A DNA stretch of 17,389 bases from JBOGWA01 sp050693155 (GCA_050693155.1 JBOGWA010000048.1:1-17389), one strand, 5' to 3'. Positions 1 through 7,818 are shown, numbered from the stretch's first letter. Program-made: numbers and translations. The notes: a model not told the origin generated them from the sequence alone.

Positions 1-15
1 ACGCTTGAGGGCGGA

Positions 16-123
16 CGAGACTGCGCGGGCTTCGGAGCGAAACATCCCGCAAGGCGACCCCTGTTCCTGGGGTCGCCGAGGACGTTGAGCGGAGAACCCC
101 GCGCAGGCTCACCAGATTGGGCC
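16..123 (+). ncRNA. structured RNA-like element, copy L
   Basis: This non-coding stretch shares three conserved blocks, in order, with the lysC leader at 17244-17360 on the other strand. Block 1 (16-46) matches at 29 of 31 positions and includes CGGAGCGAAACATC. Block 2 is a hairpin stem, GGCGACC (53-59) with GGTCGCC (71-77), extended here to 9 bp around a 7-nt loop. Block 3 (89-121) begins GCGGAGAACCCCGC and ends CACCAGATTGGG. A closing helix pairs 21-29 with 98-106 (9 bp) and 17-19 with 108-110, with one A-G mismatch between them. A short helix pairs 47-50 with 89-92. On this strand it runs into the 3' end of the convergent GMC gene, so no sense gene follows it. It could be a free small RNA, a relic, or a dispersed repeat. 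Homology to the other copy is clear by eye; the function is unknown. Confidence 0.6.
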
Positions 124-131
124 GAACTTGG

Positions 132-2123
132 TTACTCGGTTGCGGTGATGGCGTGGGCGGTGCGGGTGGCGAAGGTCATGATCGTGATCTGCGGGTTCAC
201 GCCCAGGCAAGTCGGGAACAGGCTGGCGTCGGATACCCAAACGCCCGGGGCGCCGTAAACCCGCCCCCAGGGATCGCAAACAGCGCGTTCGGGATCCGTG
301 CCCATATGCGCCGTGCCCATCGGGTGAAACGCGAGGAGTTTGAGGTCACGCGGCCGAATGTCGGCCTCTCGGATCCTATCCAGGTCACTACGTGAATCGG
401 CCCAGCGAAGTCCCGGCAGATCCACAAGCACGCGTCGCGCCCCGGCGGCGAGCAGCACCTCCGCGGCGAGCCGAAGACCCGCGAGAACGTTCCTGAGGTC
501 GGTCCGGTTCATCCGGTAGGTGACCAGAGCGCGTCCACCGGGAAGTCGCCGAACGCGCCCGGTCGACGTGTCGGAGACGAGCAGGCCCAGCGTGGCCAGA
601 TTCCGATACTTCGAAAGAAGCTGTGCGAGCTCTCGCCCGATCCCCGGGAACGTCCCTGCGCCCACGGAGGGCACGGAGTTCGTCGCTTCGAGCATGACGC
701 CGTGCGATTCGTGAAGGGTGTCGATGAAGTAGGACTGAAGAGTCCCGCGCCACGCCGAAACGTCGTCGTCGAAGAGCCCGCCGACCCCAGTAGCCGGGTG
801 GATCCGCAGGTTTCGTCCGAGGCGGCCGCTCCGGCCCCCTAGCCGGCTTTCCCGGAGCAGCAGCGGCGTCTGCACCGCTCCTGCGGCGACCACCACAATG
901 GGGGCGAGGAAGCGAGCGCGACCGACCGGTCGATCCGCATTGTCGAGCGCCGTTGCTACGACGCCTTCCGCAACACCTCGCCGAGTGAGTACCCGGTCGA
1001 CGCGGACCCGGCTGAAGATCGTCGCGCCGGCGACCTCGGCTCGGGGGAGGTACGTGAGGTGCATCGCCTGCTTCGCATCGGATGGGCATCCGAACGCGCA
1101 CTGCCCGCATCCGTGGCAGTCGACGATGTTGCGAGGGATGGGGCCGCCGGAGAGTCCCAGGGCCTGCGCGCCCCGATGGGCGATGAGCCCGTTGTTTCCC
1201 ATGATCTCCCAGGGAACCGGCGTGACGTTGACCGCGCGTTCCACCCGATCGAAGATCGGGTCGACGTCTTCCGGCCCGAGCCCCTCGACGCCGAAATCAC
1301 GCTCCCACTCGTCGAGAACCCTGCGAGGAGTCCGAAAGCACGTTCCGGAGTTAACGACCGTCGTTCCCCCGACGGCTCGGCCGAGCGGCATTGGAATGAG
1401 GGGCCGACCGATCACCTGGGTCAACCCTCCGTCGCGGCACATCCGAAGCAGCCGTTCGAAGGGAGCGCCGGTGAAGTCATCGGAGGTGAAGTAGGCGCCT
1501 TCCTCCAGCACCGCGACCCGCAAGCCCGCCTCCGCGAGCTCCGCCGCGACGACAGCGCCGCCCGCTCCACTTCCCACGACGATCGCATCTGTCCGATACA
1601 CGAAGCCGTCGCCGATATCGGGATGGGAAACGGGAGCGAGCCTCGGGGACGGGGCTCGGCCGGGTCGATACCCCGTCCGCAGCTCGGCCGGCAGGAACGT
1701 TGCCGTCACCCGCTCTCCGTCCGCGGCATCGGATAGGCAGGAACCGTCGTATCCGAGAGCACGTGCGACGGGCTCCTGGCTCGCCCAGACATCCAGGATC
1801 AGCTGCCTCAGGCTATCGGCCAAAACACCTCGAGGTCCTTTCGCTCCGAGAAGACGCCCGACGACGGCTTCCCGGGCGTCCGGCGGGACTCGGCGCAGAC
1901 GTCGCCCACGCGTGAAGACGGCGGCCATCGCGTTCGCACGGATGAGCGCGATCACCGCCCTCGCGGCATCTCTCGGGAGGAACTGGAGGTATCGGTCCAG
2001 GGCTGGAACAACGCCCGCCTCGCTCGGCGAGGGAAGCCCGACGCCGTCTGCCGGCAGCAACGCCTCGGCGAAGGCCAGGACGGTTTCCCCGTCGGCCGGC
2101 GAGAGCTGGAGCGTCCGTTTCAT
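132..2123 (-). CDS. GMC-family FAD-dependent alcohol oxidoreductase with ferredoxin-like Cys motif
   Basis: A 663-residue flavoprotein predicted to oxidise an alcohol or sterol-like substrate. Residues about 1-150 form an N-terminal region resembling the gluconate 2-dehydrogenase subunit 3 type, before the flavin domain starts. The FAD dinucleotide motif GSGAGG is at 184-189, and GRAVGGTTVVNSG follows near 248-260. The C-terminal active-site region has HPMGTAHMG (H600, H606) and N643; the 43-residue spacing from H600 to N643 fits the GMC catalytic His-Asn pair. An unusual feature is C336-x2-C339-x2-C342-x3-C346-P, which looks like a [4Fe-4S] ferredoxin motif and occurs in the long-chain-alcohol-oxidase-like branch. 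No signal peptide is seen. The ATG at 2123 has only a weak ribosome site; a TAGACT -10-like hexamer lies at 2136-2141. It is divergent from the PBP gene. Family is sure, substrate is not. Confidence 0.9.
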   Translation of the reverse strand: MKRTLQLSPADGETVLAFAEALLPADGVGLPSPSEAGVVPALDRYLQFLPRDAARAVIALIRANAMAAVFTRGRRLRRVPPDAREAVVGRLLGAKGPRGVLADSLRQLILDVWASQEPVARALGYDGSCLSDAADGERVTATFLPAELRTGYRPGRAPSPRLAPVSHPDIGDGFVYRTDAIVVGSGAGGAVVAAELAEAGLRVAVLEEGAYFTSDDFTGAPFERLLRMCRDGGLTQVIGRPLIPMPLGRAVGGTTVVNSGTCFRTPRRVLDEWERDFGVEGLGPEDVDPIFDRVERAVNVTPVPWEIMGNNGLIAHRGAQALGLSGGPIPRNIVDCHGCGQCAFGCPSDAKQAMHLTYLPRAEVAGATIFSRVRVDRVLTRRGVAEGVVATALDNADRPVGRARFLAPIVVVAAGAVQTPLLLRESRLGGRSGRLGRNLRIHPATGVGGLFDDDVSAWRGTLQSYFIDTLHESHGVMLEATNSVPSVGAGTFPGIGRELAQLLSKYRNLATLGLLVSDTSTGRVRRLPGGRALVTYRMNRTDLRNVLAGLRLAAEVLLAAGARRVLVDLPGLRWADSRSDLDRIREADIRPRDLKLLAFHPMGTAHMGTDPERAVCDPWGRVYGAPGVWVSDASLFPTCLGVNPQITIMTFATRTAHAITATE

Positions 2124-2135
2124 CCGAATTCCGTG

Positions 2136-2141
2136 AGTCTA
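2136..2141 (-). promoter_or_regulatory. putative -10 hexamer for the GMC gene
   Basis: TAGACT reads on the - strand, 12 bases before the ATG at 2123, so transcription would begin about 5 bases before the start codon. No convincing -35 box is visible. It lies in the 87-bp divergent gap shared with the PBP gene. Confidence 0.3.
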
Positions 2142-2181
2142 CGGGCCCTGCCAAAACGAATAACCAACGGACGAGCGACGG

Positions 2182-2187
2182 TATCCT
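2182..2187 (+). promoter_or_regulatory. putative -10 hexamer for the PBP1A gene
   Basis: TATCCT lies 23 bases before the ATG at 2211, which would leave a leader of about 17 bases. That leader holds a GGGAG (2192-2196) rather far from the start codon. No clear -35 is seen, so this is only suggestive. Confidence 0.3.
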
Positions 2188-2210
2188 TGTCGGGAGCCCG
2201 CCGAAGCTGA

Positions 2211-4697
2211 ATGCCAACGAAACAGCCGCGACGACGGATCCCGGTGATTGCCGGGCGTGAGGAACCCTTCTCCGAGCAGACGCACCGGTATCTCCTGCTC
2301 GGTCTCGTTATCGTGGGCGGCGCCCTGCTGTTCGCGCTTGCCCTCCTTCCCTCGCTCTCCACCGCCGGCCGCCTCGTTCAGCGCGTGAACGACGAGTTCA
2401 ACTCCCTCGATGCGACCCTGGACCTCCACTTTCCGAGACCGCCCGAACGCTCGACGATCTACGCGGCCGACGGGACGGTCCTCGCAACCCTCTTCCTCGA
2501 CGAGAACCGGAAGTGGGTCACGCTCGACAAAGTCAACGACCTCACGAAGAAGGCGGTGCTCGCGATCGAGGACACCAACTTCTACCGCCACCCGGGCGTC
2601 GACACCCAGGGAATCCTTCGGGCGCTCATCAGAAACATCACCGCGGGTGAGATCGAGCAGGGCGCCTCCACGATCACGCAGCAGCTCGTCCGCAACGTCT
2701 TCCCCGAGGTGGGGACCGAACGGACCTTTGCCAGGAAGATGCAGGAGGCCCGCCTAGCCCTTCGTCTCGAGCAGGAGTACACGAAGAACGAGATCCTCGA
2801 GCTGTACCTGAACGAGGTCTACCTAGGCAGCGGCGTCTACGGGATCGACACCGCCGCGGAGTTCTACTTCAGGAAGCGCGCTCGAACGCTGACGCTCTCG
2901 GAGTCCGCCGTGCTAGCCGGCCTCATCTCGTCCCCCGAGACCTACTCACCCCTCAACGACATGGAGTCGGCGATCTCCCGTCGCAATCTCGTCATCGAGC
3001 GAATGCTCGACCTCGAATGGATCACCGAAGCGCAGGCCGAAGAGGCCGTCCTCAGCGGAATCGAGCTCCGGGACAACGCGGAGGAGAGCCTCGATCGCCC
3101 GGCGAAGGCGCCGTTCTTCGTTGAGTTCCTGAAGCAGGAGATTCTGGACGACCCACGATTCGGCGACACGAGGGAGCAGCGCATCCGTCGGCTCTTCCAG
3201 GGGGGTCTCGACGTCCACACGACCCTGGTCCCGCATCTGGACAGGGTCGGCCGGCAGGCGATCGCTCAGTATCTACCGGATCCGGAGGACCCGGATTCCG
3301 CCGTCGCATCGGTCGCAACGGAGGACGGCGCGATCAAGGCGCTCATCGGGGGACGAAACTTCGAGGAGTCCCAAGTGAACATCGCGACCGGCCAGGGCGG
3401 CACGGGCCGGCAGGCGGGGTCGGCGTTCAAGCCGTTCACGCTCGTCGCCGCGTTCGAGCAGGAGATACCACCCGGAAGGGTCTACAACTCGGAGTCCGGG
3501 CAGCTCGTCGACTGCACTCCGTATGGGCCTTCAGACTACGCGGCCGTGAACGCCGACGGCGGCGGCTCCGGGTACATCGACCTCTGGGAGGCGACGCGTC
3601 GCTCCGTCAACGCCGTTTTCGTCCAGCTCGCGGTCGACGTCGGCCCGCCGAACATCGTCGACGCCGCGAGTCGGATGGGGATCGAAAGCCCCCTCCCGGC
3701 GGTCTGCTCGCTCACGCTGGGAACGGGTGAGGTCACACCGCTAGAGATGGCCTCAGCGTTCCAAACGCTCGCACGAGGCGGCATCCACTGCGAGCCGTAT
3801 GCGATCACGAAGGTCATCGATCGCGACGGAAACGTGTTCATCAAGCAGCAGAAGGAACCGGACTGCGAGCGGGTGATCGACGAGGACGTCGCACATCAGG
3901 TCGTCGCGATGCTCCAGGGAGTCATCTCCGGCGGAACGGGGACCCGAGCAAACCTCGGCGAGTGGCCTGCCTTCGGCAAGACCGGATCGACGAACGACCT
4001 CGCCGACGCCTGGTTCACTGGCTGTACGGCTCAGATCTGCACCGCTTCTTGGGTGGGCCATCTCGAGGGCCTGATCTCGATGGAAAACGTGCACGGGGTT
4101 CGGGTCTTCGGCGGGACCTACCCGGCCATGATCTGGCACGACTTCATGCTGGCCGCGATGCAGGGCCTTCCGCCGACCGGATTCGCGGCGGCTCCTCCTG
4201 CTCAGTCCGCGACGGTCCCTGACGTCATCGGCCTGAAGCTCGAGGAAGCCGAGCAGGTCCTGGAGGAGGCGAAGCTCACCGCCATCCCCCAACCGCGCAA
4301 TGCCCAGCCCAACGCCCGCGTGCTCGATCAAACACCTGGAGCGGGGCAGGAAGTCACCGCCGGAAGCGGCGTCACGGTCAAGACCAAGGGAGCGTCAGAA
4401 GGGATCCAAGTGCCGGACGTCGTCGGCTTGCACCGAACCGACGCGAGGGCGGAGCTCAAGAAGGCCGACCTGAATACATTCGAGAAATACCTGCGAACGA
4501 CGAACCAGAACCTCCACGGCATCGTGGCCGATCAGTCGCCCGAGGCGGGAACGACGGTGGAGCGGGGATTCTCCGTGACGATCACCGTCTACGAGTACGA
4601 CCCGCCTCCACAGCCAAGCCCATCACCGTCGCCGAGCCCCTCACCGAGCCCAGAGCCGGGGCCCCAGCCACGACGCCTCCACTCCGACGAGCGATAG
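2211..4697 (+). CDS. class A penicillin-binding protein (PBP1A type) with two PASTA domains
   Basis: An 828-residue bifunctional peptidoglycan synthase that polymerises lipid II and cross-links stem peptides outside the membrane. A short basic cytoplasmic tail precedes one membrane anchor (about 28-47). The GT51 transglycosylase domain (about 80-260) has the catalytic motif EDTNFYRHPG, with E120, and later GASTITQQ (151-158). The transpeptidase domain has SAFK (404-407, nucleophile S404), SVN (465-467) and KTGST (590-594). Two PASTA repeats follow, beginning VPDVIGL (669) and VPDVVGL (734), then a Ser-Pro repeat tail (about 802-815). This order is that of actinobacterial PonA-type enzymes. 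The transpeptidase part holds several Cys residues (435, 499, 527, 552, 605, 610) that could form disulfides outside the cell. It is convergent with the next gene, with a 13-bp gap and no visible terminator. Confidence 0.95.
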   Translation: MPTKQPRRRIPVIAGREEPFSEQTHRYLLLGLVIVGGALLFALALLPSLSTAGRLVQRVNDEFNSLDATLDLHFPRPPERSTIYAADGTVLATLFLDENRKWVTLDKVNDLTKKAVLAIEDTNFYRHPGVDTQGILRALIRNITAGEIEQGASTITQQLVRNVFPEVGTERTFARKMQEARLALRLEQEYTKNEILELYLNEVYLGSGVYGIDTAAEFYFRKRARTLTLSESAVLAGLISSPETYSPLNDMESAISRRNLVIERMLDLEWITEAQAEEAVLSGIELRDNAEESLDRPAKAPFFVEFLKQEILDDPRFGDTREQRIRRLFQGGLDVHTTLVPHLDRVGRQAIAQYLPDPEDPDSAVASVATEDGAIKALIGGRNFEESQVNIATGQGGTGRQAGSAFKPFTLVAAFEQEIPPGRVYNSESGQLVDCTPYGPSDYAAVNADGGGSGYIDLWEATRRSVNAVFVQLAVDVGPPNIVDAASRMGIESPLPAVCSLTLGTGEVTPLEMASAFQTLARGGIHCEPYAITKVIDRDGNVFIKQQKEPDCERVIDEDVAHQVVAMLQGVISGGTGTRANLGEWPAFGKTGSTNDLADAWFTGCTAQICTASWVGHLEGLISMENVHGVRVFGGTYPAMIWHDFMLAAMQGLPPTGFAAAPPAQSATVPDVIGLKLEEAEQVLEEAKLTAIPQPRNAQPNARVLDQTPGAGQEVTAGSGVTVKTKGASEGIQVPDVVGLHRTDARAELKKADLNTFEKYLRTTNQNLHGIVADQSPEAGTTVERGFSVTITVYEYDPPPQPSPSPSPSPSPSPEPGPQPRRLHSDER

Positions 4698-4710
4698 AAC
4701 GAACGCGACG

Positions 4711-5151
4711 CTAGGCGACCTCGAAGGCGGCGCGCATCCCCGACTCGTAGTGCGTCGAGATGTTGCAGATCAAGACGTAGGCGCCGGCCTCGAGGTCGGC
4801 TCGAAGGATCACACTCCCGCCGGCCGGGACCTCCTCGATCTTATTGATGATCGTGATGCCTTCGCCGTCTTCATCGACGACATTGCCCGCCACCGGAAGC
4901 GCGTCCTCGGCAAGATCCGTTTGGATCACGACGAATTCGTGCGTGATTCCCCCGCCGTTCCGGACACCGAACGCAATCGGGCCTGCCGCAGCGCTCGATG
5001 GATTCGGGGTAACCGAGAACTCGGTGACCTCGACATTGACGACGAAAGACTCGACGTCCACGCGCTCGCCGGTCCCGTCCCCTCCACACCCCGAAGCAAC
5101 GAGTGCGAGCGCGACCAGGGCCGCCGGAAGCAATCTCAGACTCCTCATCAT
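4711..5151 (-). CDS. cupredoxin-like blue-copper lipoprotein
   Basis: A 146-residue exported protein. A hydrophobic signal ends in the lipobox ASGC, with C22 as the predicted lipidated cysteine, so it should sit on the outer face of the membrane. The mature part is one cupredoxin domain. The type-1 copper ligands are all visible: H71 (THEF), then C129, H134 and M139 in the spacing C-x4-H-x4-M. This predicts a small electron carrier or copper-binding protein of the plastocyanin/azurin class. ATG at 5151 is chosen because GAGGGGA (5156-5162) precedes it by 4 bases; a second ATG follows at once. TAAGAT on the - strand at 5182-5187, overlapping the stop of the upstream yqeY-like gene, could be its own -10. 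No oxidase partner is nearby, so the redox partner is unknown. Confidence 0.85.
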   Translation of the reverse strand: MMRSLRLLPAALVALALVASGCGGDGTGERVDVESFVVNVEVTEFSVTPNPSSAAAGPIAFGVRNGGGITHEFVVIQTDLAEDALPVAGNVVDEDGEGITIINKIEEVPAGGSVILRADLEAGAYVLICNISTHYESGMRAAFEVA

Positions 5152-5184
5152 CTGTTCCCCTCTCGTTGAAGATCCCGACCGATC

Positions 5185-5634
5185 TTACTCAGACAGTCGG
5201 TTTTTCACTCTGGCGCTCACCGTGGCGCCGTCCACCCTGCCCTTCGCCTTTCCCATTACCCAGCCCATCACCTTTCCGATGTCGCCGGGCCCGGACGCGC
5301 CCGTTTCCTCGATCGCCTGGTCGACGAGGGCGTCAACCTCTCGTTCGGAAAGCTGTTCGGGCAGGTACGCCTCGAGGACGGCCTGCTCCTCACGTTCTCG
5401 ATCGACGAGGTCCTGGCGGCCCGCCTGCTCGAACGCTTCAACGGCCTCCTTCCTGCGTTTCACCTCTCGGGCCACGACCTCCTGGTACTCCTCGTCGGAG
5501 AGTTCATGACCGAGCTCCACCTCTCGATTCTTCGCGGAGGCAGCCAGCAACCGGAGTGCCGCCAGGCGAACCTTCTCGCCGGCCTTTAGAGCCCGCTTCA
5601 TCTCGTCCGCAACCTGAGCCTTCAGGTCGGTCAT
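5185..5634 (-). CDS. GatB/YqeY domain protein
   Basis: A 149-residue protein of the YqeY family, full length for that family. It has a charged helical N-terminal part (MTDLKAQVADEMKRALKAGEK, then REVELGHELSDEEYQEVV) and a C-terminal helical part ending in GKVMGWVMGKAKGRVDGATVSARVKNRL, which resembles the tail domain of GatB, the glutamyl/aspartyl-tRNA amidotransferase subunit. The family may bind tRNA or related substrates, but its exact role is not settled. The ATG at 5634 is well supported by GGGAGGA five bases upstream. It starts 12 bp from the divergent metallophosphoesterase gene and may be transcribed with the cupredoxin gene downstream (33-bp gap). Confidence 0.9.
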   Translation of the reverse strand: MTDLKAQVADEMKRALKAGEKVRLAALRLLAASAKNREVELGHELSDEEYQEVVAREVKRRKEAVEAFEQAGRQDLVDREREEQAVLEAYLPEQLSEREVDALVDQAIEETGASGPGDIGKVMGWVMGKAKGRVDGATVSARVKNRLSE

Positions 5635-5640
5635 TAGAAT
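5635..5640 (+). promoter_or_regulatory. putative -10 hexamer for a leaderless metallophosphoesterase mRNA
   Basis: TAGAAT ends 6 bases before the GTG start at 5647, so transcription would begin at or next to the start codon. The gene has no Shine-Dalgarno sequence on this strand. The hexamer also overlaps the ribosome-site spacer of the divergent yqeY-like gene. There is no clear -35. Confidence 0.4.
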
Positions 5641-5646
5641 CCTCCC

Positions 5647-6561
5647 GTGCTCTCGTGGGCGGCGCTCGGCGTCCTTATCGCGGTCGCGGGTGTCGCCGCG
5701 TACGCCGTGCTCGTTGAGCGTCGCGCGTATCGCCTCGCGCGGTACCGACTCGACATCCTACCGACGGGGACCGCGGAGCGAATCCAGGTGCTTCACCTCT
5801 CCGACCTCCACATGGTCAGCGACGACAGCAGAAAGGAACGGTTCATCGCCTCGCTTCCGAAGCCCGATGTCGTCGTCGTCACGGGAGACATCCTGGGAGA
5901 GCCCCAGGCGGTCGAGACGGCCGTCCGTACGCTCCGAGCGGTTCGAGGTCGCCTCGCGTCGCTGTTTGTTTTGGGCTCGAACGATCTGTACGAACCTCGG
6001 CCTTTCAACTACCTGAAGTACTTCATTCCGCACGATCGGCGGCAACCCCGGTTCGGGCGGCGCGGACGATCGGCCGACCTCGTCCGGATGCTCGAGTCGG
6101 AAGGCTGGGTGCACATGAAGAACCGCAAGTACGACCGGCGCGCAAACGGCATCCGGCTCGAGATCGCCGGTCTCGACGATCCGTACGCACACCGGGCGGA
6201 CCTTCGGGTCGGGCCCCGAGTCGTCCCGGAGGCGTTTGGGCTCGCGGTCGTCCACGCTCCCGATCCCGCACCGGAGCTCATTGCGCTCGGCTACGACCTC
6301 GTCCTTGCCGGGCATACCCACGGGGGACAGGTTCGCCTGCCGCTGGTGGGAGCGCTCGTGACGAACAGCTCGCTTCCGACGAGGTTCGCGCGCGGGCTCG
6401 TTCGATTCGGGCCCGGCTACCTGCACGTCTCCCCGGGACTCGGCACGAGCAAGTACGCCCCGTTCCGATTCCTGTGTCCGCCCGAAGCGACGCTCCTCGA
6501 ACTTCGCGCCGAGCGGACCCCTCAGCCTCGCGACACGACGTCCTCGAAGACCGCCTCGTAG
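5647..6561 (+). CDS. membrane-anchored calcineurin-like metallophosphoesterase
   Basis: A 304-residue protein of the YkuE-like metallophosphoesterase group. An N-terminal hydrophobic segment (about 3-23) anchors it, with the catalytic domain after it. Metal-binding motifs appear in order: LSDLHM (D53, H55), VTGDIL (D81), LGSND (110-113), VVHAPDP (H203) and LAGHTHGGQ (H223, H225). The third motif is usually GNHD; here it is GSND, so the usual His is missing while the Asn remains. The substrate cannot be read from sequence; relatives act on phosphate esters, UDP-sugar lipids or nucleotides. Start GTG 5647 is the first available and sits 6 bases after a TAGAAT, suggesting a leaderless message. 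Its last 40 bases overlap the convergent GT4 gene. Confidence 0.88.
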   Translation: MLSWAALGVLIAVAGVAAYAVLVERRAYRLARYRLDILPTGTAERIQVLHLSDLHMVSDDSRKERFIASLPKPDVVVVTGDILGEPQAVETAVRTLRAVRGRLASLFVLGSNDLYEPRPFNYLKYFIPHDRRQPRFGRRGRSADLVRMLESEGWVHMKNRKYDRRANGIRLEIAGLDDPYAHRADLRVGPRVVPEAFGLAVVHAPDPAPELIALGYDLVLAGHTHGGQVRLPLVGALVTNSSLPTRFARGLVRFGPGYLHVSPGLGTSKYAPFRFLCPPEATLLELRAERTPQPRDTTSSKTAS

Positions 6562-7553
6562 CCGGAGACCATCGTCTCCTTTGAGAAACGGTCGACCACG
6601 CGTTTGCGGCACGCGCGCGAGTCGATCTCTCCGAGGCGCTTCAGCGCCGCGGCCGCCGCGTTCCCGTAGTCCTCCACCCCGACAACGAAGCCGGTCTCCC
6701 CGTCCACGACAACCTCCGGAGCCGCCCCCCGCGGGGTCGCGATCACCGGCGTCCCACACGCCATGGCTTCCGCCATGACGAGACCGAACGGCTCGTCCCA
6801 GTCGATCGGGAAGAGCACTGCCTTGGCCCGAGAGAGAAGGTCGGCCTTCTCGTCCTGTGAGATCTCGCCGAGAACCTCGGTGTCGTCCGCCAAGGCCGGC
6901 TGCACGACCTCGTTCCAGTGGCGTTCCTCGTGTTGGTCGGCGATCTTCATCGCCATCACGAGCCGCTCGCCCGCCAGCTTCGCAGCCTCGACCGCACGGA
7001 GCGGACCCTTCGCGGGATCGGACCGGCCCAGAAACAGCACGAAGTCTCCCTTGTCTTCCCGGAACGGATAGAGGTCGAGATCCACGCCGTTGTAGACCAC
7101 GGCCGCGTACCGAAGCTCCGGCATGTGTGACCGCTGATCCTCGCTGACGGCCACGAACCACAGGCGGTCGGCGACCCCCGCGTACGTCATCCGCATCTCC
7201 TCGGTGAACTCTCCGTGCAGCGTATGAACGACCGGAACGTCGAGAAGCAGCGAGGCGACGAGGCCCGAGTAGGCCGTGTGCTGGTGGATCAGGTCGAAGC
7301 GGCTCGGATCCCGGTGCACGAGCATCTGGTGAACGGCGTCGTGCCAGACGGAGTTGATGAGCTTGGAGCCGGGCGCCCGTTCGAACACGTACTCCAGTCG
7401 AGCGCGCGTCTTCGAGTCGCCGGTTGCGAAGAGCGTGACGTCGTGCCCCCGATCAACCAGGCCGTCGGCCAAGAGGGCGACGACCCATTCGATTCCTCCG
7501 TAACCCGCGGGAGGCACAGCCACCCAGGGAGGAGCGACTTGCGCGATTCGCAT
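6522..7553 (-). CDS. GT4-family glycosyltransferase (GT-B fold)
   Basis: A 343-residue retaining glycosyltransferase. The N-terminal Rossmann domain starts MRIAQVAPPW with the glycine-rich loop GYGGIE (18-23), and HTLHGEF is near 110-116. The C-terminal nucleotide-sugar domain has FLGRSDPAKG (174-183) and the EX7E signature E254-E262 within EPFGLVMAEAMACGTPV. The product would be a glycan, glycolipid or small glycoside; donor and acceptor are not evident. I prefer ATG 7553; a TTG at 7556 directly follows the stop of the small zinc-ribbon gene and would add one residue. The lack of a strong ribosome site and the abutting genes suggest translational coupling to that upstream gene. Confidence 0.9.
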   Translation of the reverse strand: MRIAQVAPPWVAVPPAGYGGIEWVVALLADGLVDRGHDVTLFATGDSKTRARLEYVFERAPGSKLINSVWHDAVHQMLVHRDPSRFDLIHQHTAYSGLVASLLLDVPVVHTLHGEFTEEMRMTYAGVADRLWFVAVSEDQRSHMPELRYAAVVYNGVDLDLYPFREDKGDFVLFLGRSDPAKGPLRAVEAAKLAGERLVMAMKIADQHEERHWNEVVQPALADDTEVLGEISQDEKADLLSRAKAVLFPIDWDEPFGLVMAEAMACGTPVIATPRGAAPEVVVDGETGFVVGVEDYGNAAAAALKRLGEIDSRACRKRVVDRFSKETMVSGYEAVFEDVVSRG

Positions 7554-7556
7554 CAA

Positions 7557-7727
7557 TCAGTCGCCGACTGCGGGCTGGATCGGACCCTTCTCTGCCTTCT
7601 CCGACGAAGGGTCGCTCAGGTCGACAACCGTTTCCTCAGATTCGCGGAATCGCATCAGGCACACCTGGCAGACGCCCCGCTCGACGGACTTCGCGCTGCC
7701 GCACCAGCTGCAGTCGCGCGCATCCAT
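7557..7727 (-). CDS. small zinc-ribbon protein, 56 residues
   Basis: A short gene just upstream of, and abutting, the GT4 gene on the same strand. The protein has C6-x2-C9-x10-C20-x2-C23, a single zinc-ribbon-like knuckle, then an acidic, probably unstructured tail. The ATG at 7727 is strongly supported by GGAGGG (7732-7737) four bases upstream; the longer open frame to 7946 runs through the intergenic region and lacks such support. I know no named family. Position suggests a role linked to the glycosyltransferase, perhaps regulatory or structural, but that is only inference. Confidence 0.7.
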   Translation of the reverse strand: MDARDCSWCGSAKSVERGVCQVCLMRFRESEETVVDLSDPSSEKAEKGPIQPAVGD

Positions 7728-7805
7728 AGCGCCCTCCCCCGCCGCCGATCGGGCTCCCCTCTTGGAGCGGCGGTATGCTAGCACTCGAGCTCGGGAGTCC
7801 GCTCG

Positions 7806-7818
7806 CGGGAGTCTCCCG
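7806..7818. promoter_or_regulatory. 13-bp palindrome in a divergent intergenic region
   Basis: CGGGAG-T-CTCCCG is a perfect palindrome in the 154-bp gap between the zinc-ribbon gene (-) and the GT2/GT81-like gene (+). It could be an operator, or a chance palindrome in GC-rich DNA. A short direct repeat (CGAATCG, CGCGAATCGCG) lies at about 7855-7871 in the same gap. Confidence 0.2.

Noticed and set aside
117..395. 92-residue open frame downstream of copy L
   Set aside because: It is antisense to the conserved C-terminal catalytic region of the GMC enzyme and has no ribosome site or motif.
4610..4660. simple repeat near the end of the PBP gene
   Set aside because: It encodes the Ser-Pro tail typical of actinobacterial PBPs and stays in frame; not a separate element.
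5758..7161. 467-residue open frame on the - strand across the metallophosphoesterase and GT4 genes
   Set aside because: It is a shadow in another frame: composition is Arg/Gly-rich, no motif is visible, and both overlapped genes have clear family motifs.
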